The notes under the pieces: model-generated
What the model was told of the DNA's origin: nothing
What the model saw: only the letters and a program-made list of their open reading frames with translations
Databases searched by the model: none
NCBI GenBank assembly: GCA_002478885.1
Contig: DLKC01000003.1
Location: 1-15,838, forward strand
DNA from: Chitinophagaceae bacterium UBA7600
Lineage (GTDB): Bacteria > Bacteroidota > Bacteroidia > Chitinophagales > Chitinophagaceae
DNA: 15,838 nucleotides
Reading direction: 5' to 3'
Position numbers and translations under genes: made by a program
Part shown: positions 14,652 through 15,838 of the stretch, piece by piece
Numbering within the stretch: position 1 is the first letter of the stretch
Layout of the letters: each line of letters starts with the position of its first letter

Positions 14652-14668
14652 GTTGCGTCGCACTCTTG
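14652..14668 (+). repeat. Dispersed intergenic repeat, short copy F
   Basis: GTTGCGTCGCACTCTTG is an exact core copy. The flank GCCATCAGTTTC before it resembles the GGCATCGTTCC before copy A. It lies between convergent genes ending at 14582 and 14725. Confidence 0.75.
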
Positions 14669-14724
14669 AACGCCTTGCTCCCTCTTCAGCAAACTATCGC
14701 AAGGCGCAATAATTTGAAACAAAT

Positions 14725-15312
14725 TTATTTAACGGGGTCTTTTGTAAGCTGCCTTACCTGGCGACCAGGCAGGTATATCTGGAAACCCAGGTTTATGCCA
14801 AGTTTATGATTGGTGGTAGAACTGCCAAAACCTACAGTAAGATTGTATTTAGCAAGTGCTTCAAGCGAAATGTTTGGATTAAGAAAATAGGCGATACCGG
14901 GCCCAAAGCCTAGTCCCAAACCATTGGTACTTGTCTTCTCAACTTCGTCCCCTGAAAGATTTGTACCGTAAATGCCTGCATTCGCTTCGAGCAGCCACTT
15001 GGTAGTTCTTGCTAAGTTAGTTGCGCCTGCACCCAAATACTTGCGGCCAAATATACCCACACCATAATCTACCGAAGTTGCGCCTTTCTGGGTGTTAAGC
15101 CCAAGTAACACTTCAGGTCCAATAGCCACATTATCTCTTAAGAACCATGCAGCTTTCGGACTAAGGTTGAAGCTAAACTGTGTGTTTTCTTCCTGAAAAT
15201 TGAATCCGATGTTCGCTAATTCTGCCCCTACTAAAACATTGCCTCTTTGTGTCTGCGAGAAAGCTGCTGTAATTATTAAGAGCGTGCACGCAGTTAGAAA
15301 AATTCTTTTCAT
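14725..15312 (-). CDS. Outer-membrane beta-barrel protein (small porin-like)
   Basis: The 195-residue product has a signal peptide MKRIFLTACTLLIITAAFS (cut before QTQRG), which fixes the start at the ATG at 15312 and not the earlier TTG at 15333. The mature protein is a series of short amphipathic strands separated by Gly/Asn turns (VLVGAELANIGFNF, FSFNLSPKAAWFL, VAIGPEVLLGL, KWLLEANAGIYG, LGLGFGPGIAYFL, ISLEALAKYNLTVG), ending in LGINLGFQIYLPG. This is the pattern of the eight-stranded OmpX/OprF-like outer-membrane proteins common in Bacteroidota. It is divergent from rpsF. Function beyond membrane location cannot be told. Confidence 0.82.
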   Translation of the reverse strand: MKRIFLTACTLLIITAAFSQTQRGNVLVGAELANIGFNFQEENTQFSFNLSPKAAWFLRDNVAIGPEVLLGLNTQKGATSVDYGVGIFGRKYLGAGATNLARTTKWLLEANAGIYGTNLSGDEVEKTSTNGLGLGFGPGIAYFLNPNISLEALAKYNLTVGFGSSTTNHKLGINLGFQIYLPGRQVRQLTKDPVK

Positions 15313-15643
15313 AGTTATTTTTCCAATAACCAAATCAAGTTCTGTTCCACTAAAGATTTTATATTCAAAAAAAGATGGAATGGCAACGCCGTGGGGAAAT
15401 GACTCTACAAGAATGACAATTTTAAACCAATAACAATCATTGGTATGCAGCGATAAAGCACCGTATTTTCGGCAACAGTCTTCTAATTTAGGACGAAATT
15501 AGCAGCTGAATAGACTTCATTTTTGATAATTGATCTTCTTAGCCCTGCCAACAAAGCAAAATTAAACCCATGATAGCGGTTATTTGCATTGATTCCCTTA
15601 CCTTCGCCGCCCAAATCTATTTTTAAACAAAAAAATCAGGGTA
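15313..15643. other. Divergent promoter region between the outer-membrane protein and rpsF
   Basis: No gene is seen in these 331 nt. Two inverted repeats are present: ACCAAT/ATTGGT (15426-15431 and 15439-15444) and CTAATTT/AAATTAG (15483-15489 and 15496-15502, 6-nt loop). Either could be an operator. The rpsF promoter candidate is at 15582-15606. No copy of the dispersed repeat is found. Confidence 0.5.
15582..15606 (+). promoter_or_regulatory. Candidate promoter of rpsF
   Basis: TACCTTCG (15599-15606) matches TAnnTTTG in 7 of 8 positions, 37 nt before the start. It is preceded by ATTTGCAT (15582-15589), the same block at the same distance as in the def promoter at 13012. Confidence 0.5.
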
Positions 15644-15838
15644 ATGAACAATTACGAATTGATGGTGATTTTTACCCCTGTGCTTTCTGAAGAGGAATTC
15701 AAAGCCGCTCAGAAAAAATATACCGACTATGTTACAGAACATGGTGGAACGGTAGCGCACAGCAATCCCTGGGGTCTGAAATCACTGGCGTATCCTGTAC
15801 AGAAAAAAACTACCGGTATTTACTGGGTTTTAGAGTAC
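15644..15838 (+). CDS. rpsF: Ribosomal protein S6, N-terminal part (3' truncated by window)
   Basis: The last 195 bases give 65 residues beginning MNNYELMVIFTPVLSEEEF and including NPWGLKSLAYPVQKKTTGIYWVLEY. This is the N-terminal half of S6, the 30S platform protein that pairs with S18. The W-G-x-K/R-x-L-A-Y-P motif is diagnostic. A weak GG-rich stretch (CAGGG) lies 3-7 nt before the ATG. The rest of the gene, and probably rpsR and rplI, lie beyond the window. An S6:S18-type autoregulatory leader was looked for in the 35-nt leader and not recognised. Confidence 0.97.
   Translation, partial: MNNYELMVIFTPVLSEEEFKAAQKKYTDYVTEHGGTVAHSNPWGLKSLAYPVQKKTTGIYWVLEY

Noticed and set aside
216..14668. 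Repeat copies as a CRISPR array
   Set aside because: Copies are kilobases apart in separate gaps, in both orientations, with no regular spacers or cas genes.

Overview
The window looks like a piece of a Bacteroidota chromosome, most likely Chitinophagaceae or a close relative. The evidence is indirect: moderate GC with A-rich start contexts and no consistent Shine-Dalgarno, -7 promoter boxes of the Bacteroidota type TAnnTTTG, a DUF6089-like outer-membrane protein, secreted proteins typical of the phylum, and protein sequences of that flavour. No phage, plasmid, transposase, CRISPR, tRNA or rRNA gene is visible. It reads as a core-genome neighbourhood of short operons.

Layout. (1) 1-182: 3' end of rplL (L7/L12) and a strong intrinsic terminator. 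The expected neighbour rpoB is not there. (2) 387-3086, plus strand: riboflavin synthase (ribE) followed 18 nt later by a large GT-C/YfhO-like membrane protein. (3) 3169-4635, minus strand: a second GT-C-like membrane protein, convergent with the first. Its leader holds a closing stem, a possible antiterminator and an intrinsic terminator 15-40 nt before the start codon. (4) 4788-5385, minus strand: a lysine-rich reading frame broken by one frameshift at an A6 run. (5) 5721-6728, minus strand: secreted transglutaminase-like protein. (6) 7133-9204, plus strand: OmpR-type response regulator and membrane histidine kinase overlapping by ATGA. (7) 9331-10779, minus strand: ElaA-like GNAT acetyltransferase and a DUF6089-like outer-membrane protein. 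(8) 11032-12497, plus strand: SPOUT RNA methyltransferase and a UbiA-type prenyltransferase, 2 nt apart. (9) 12592-14582, plus strand: ruvX, def and a secreted protein of unknown function whose start overlaps the def stop. (10) 14725-15312, minus strand: outer-membrane beta-barrel protein. (11) 15644 to the end, plus strand: 5' end of rpsF (S6).

Two things stand out beyond the genes. First, seven intergenic gaps carry a dispersed short repeat with core GTTGCGTCGCACTCTTG. It occurs mostly at gene 3' ends and in convergent gaps, and three copies share a second module at a fixed 36-37 nt distance upstream. No copy lies inside a trusted coding region. Second, the leader of the gene at 3169-4635 has the architecture of a transcription attenuator or riboswitch, but I cannot match it to a known class. 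A shared extended promoter block upstream of def and rpsF is a third, smaller observation.

Seven open frames begin upstream of their likely true starts, mostly at TTG codons. The starts given here are corrected to the ATG that fits family length, signal peptide or operon spacing.
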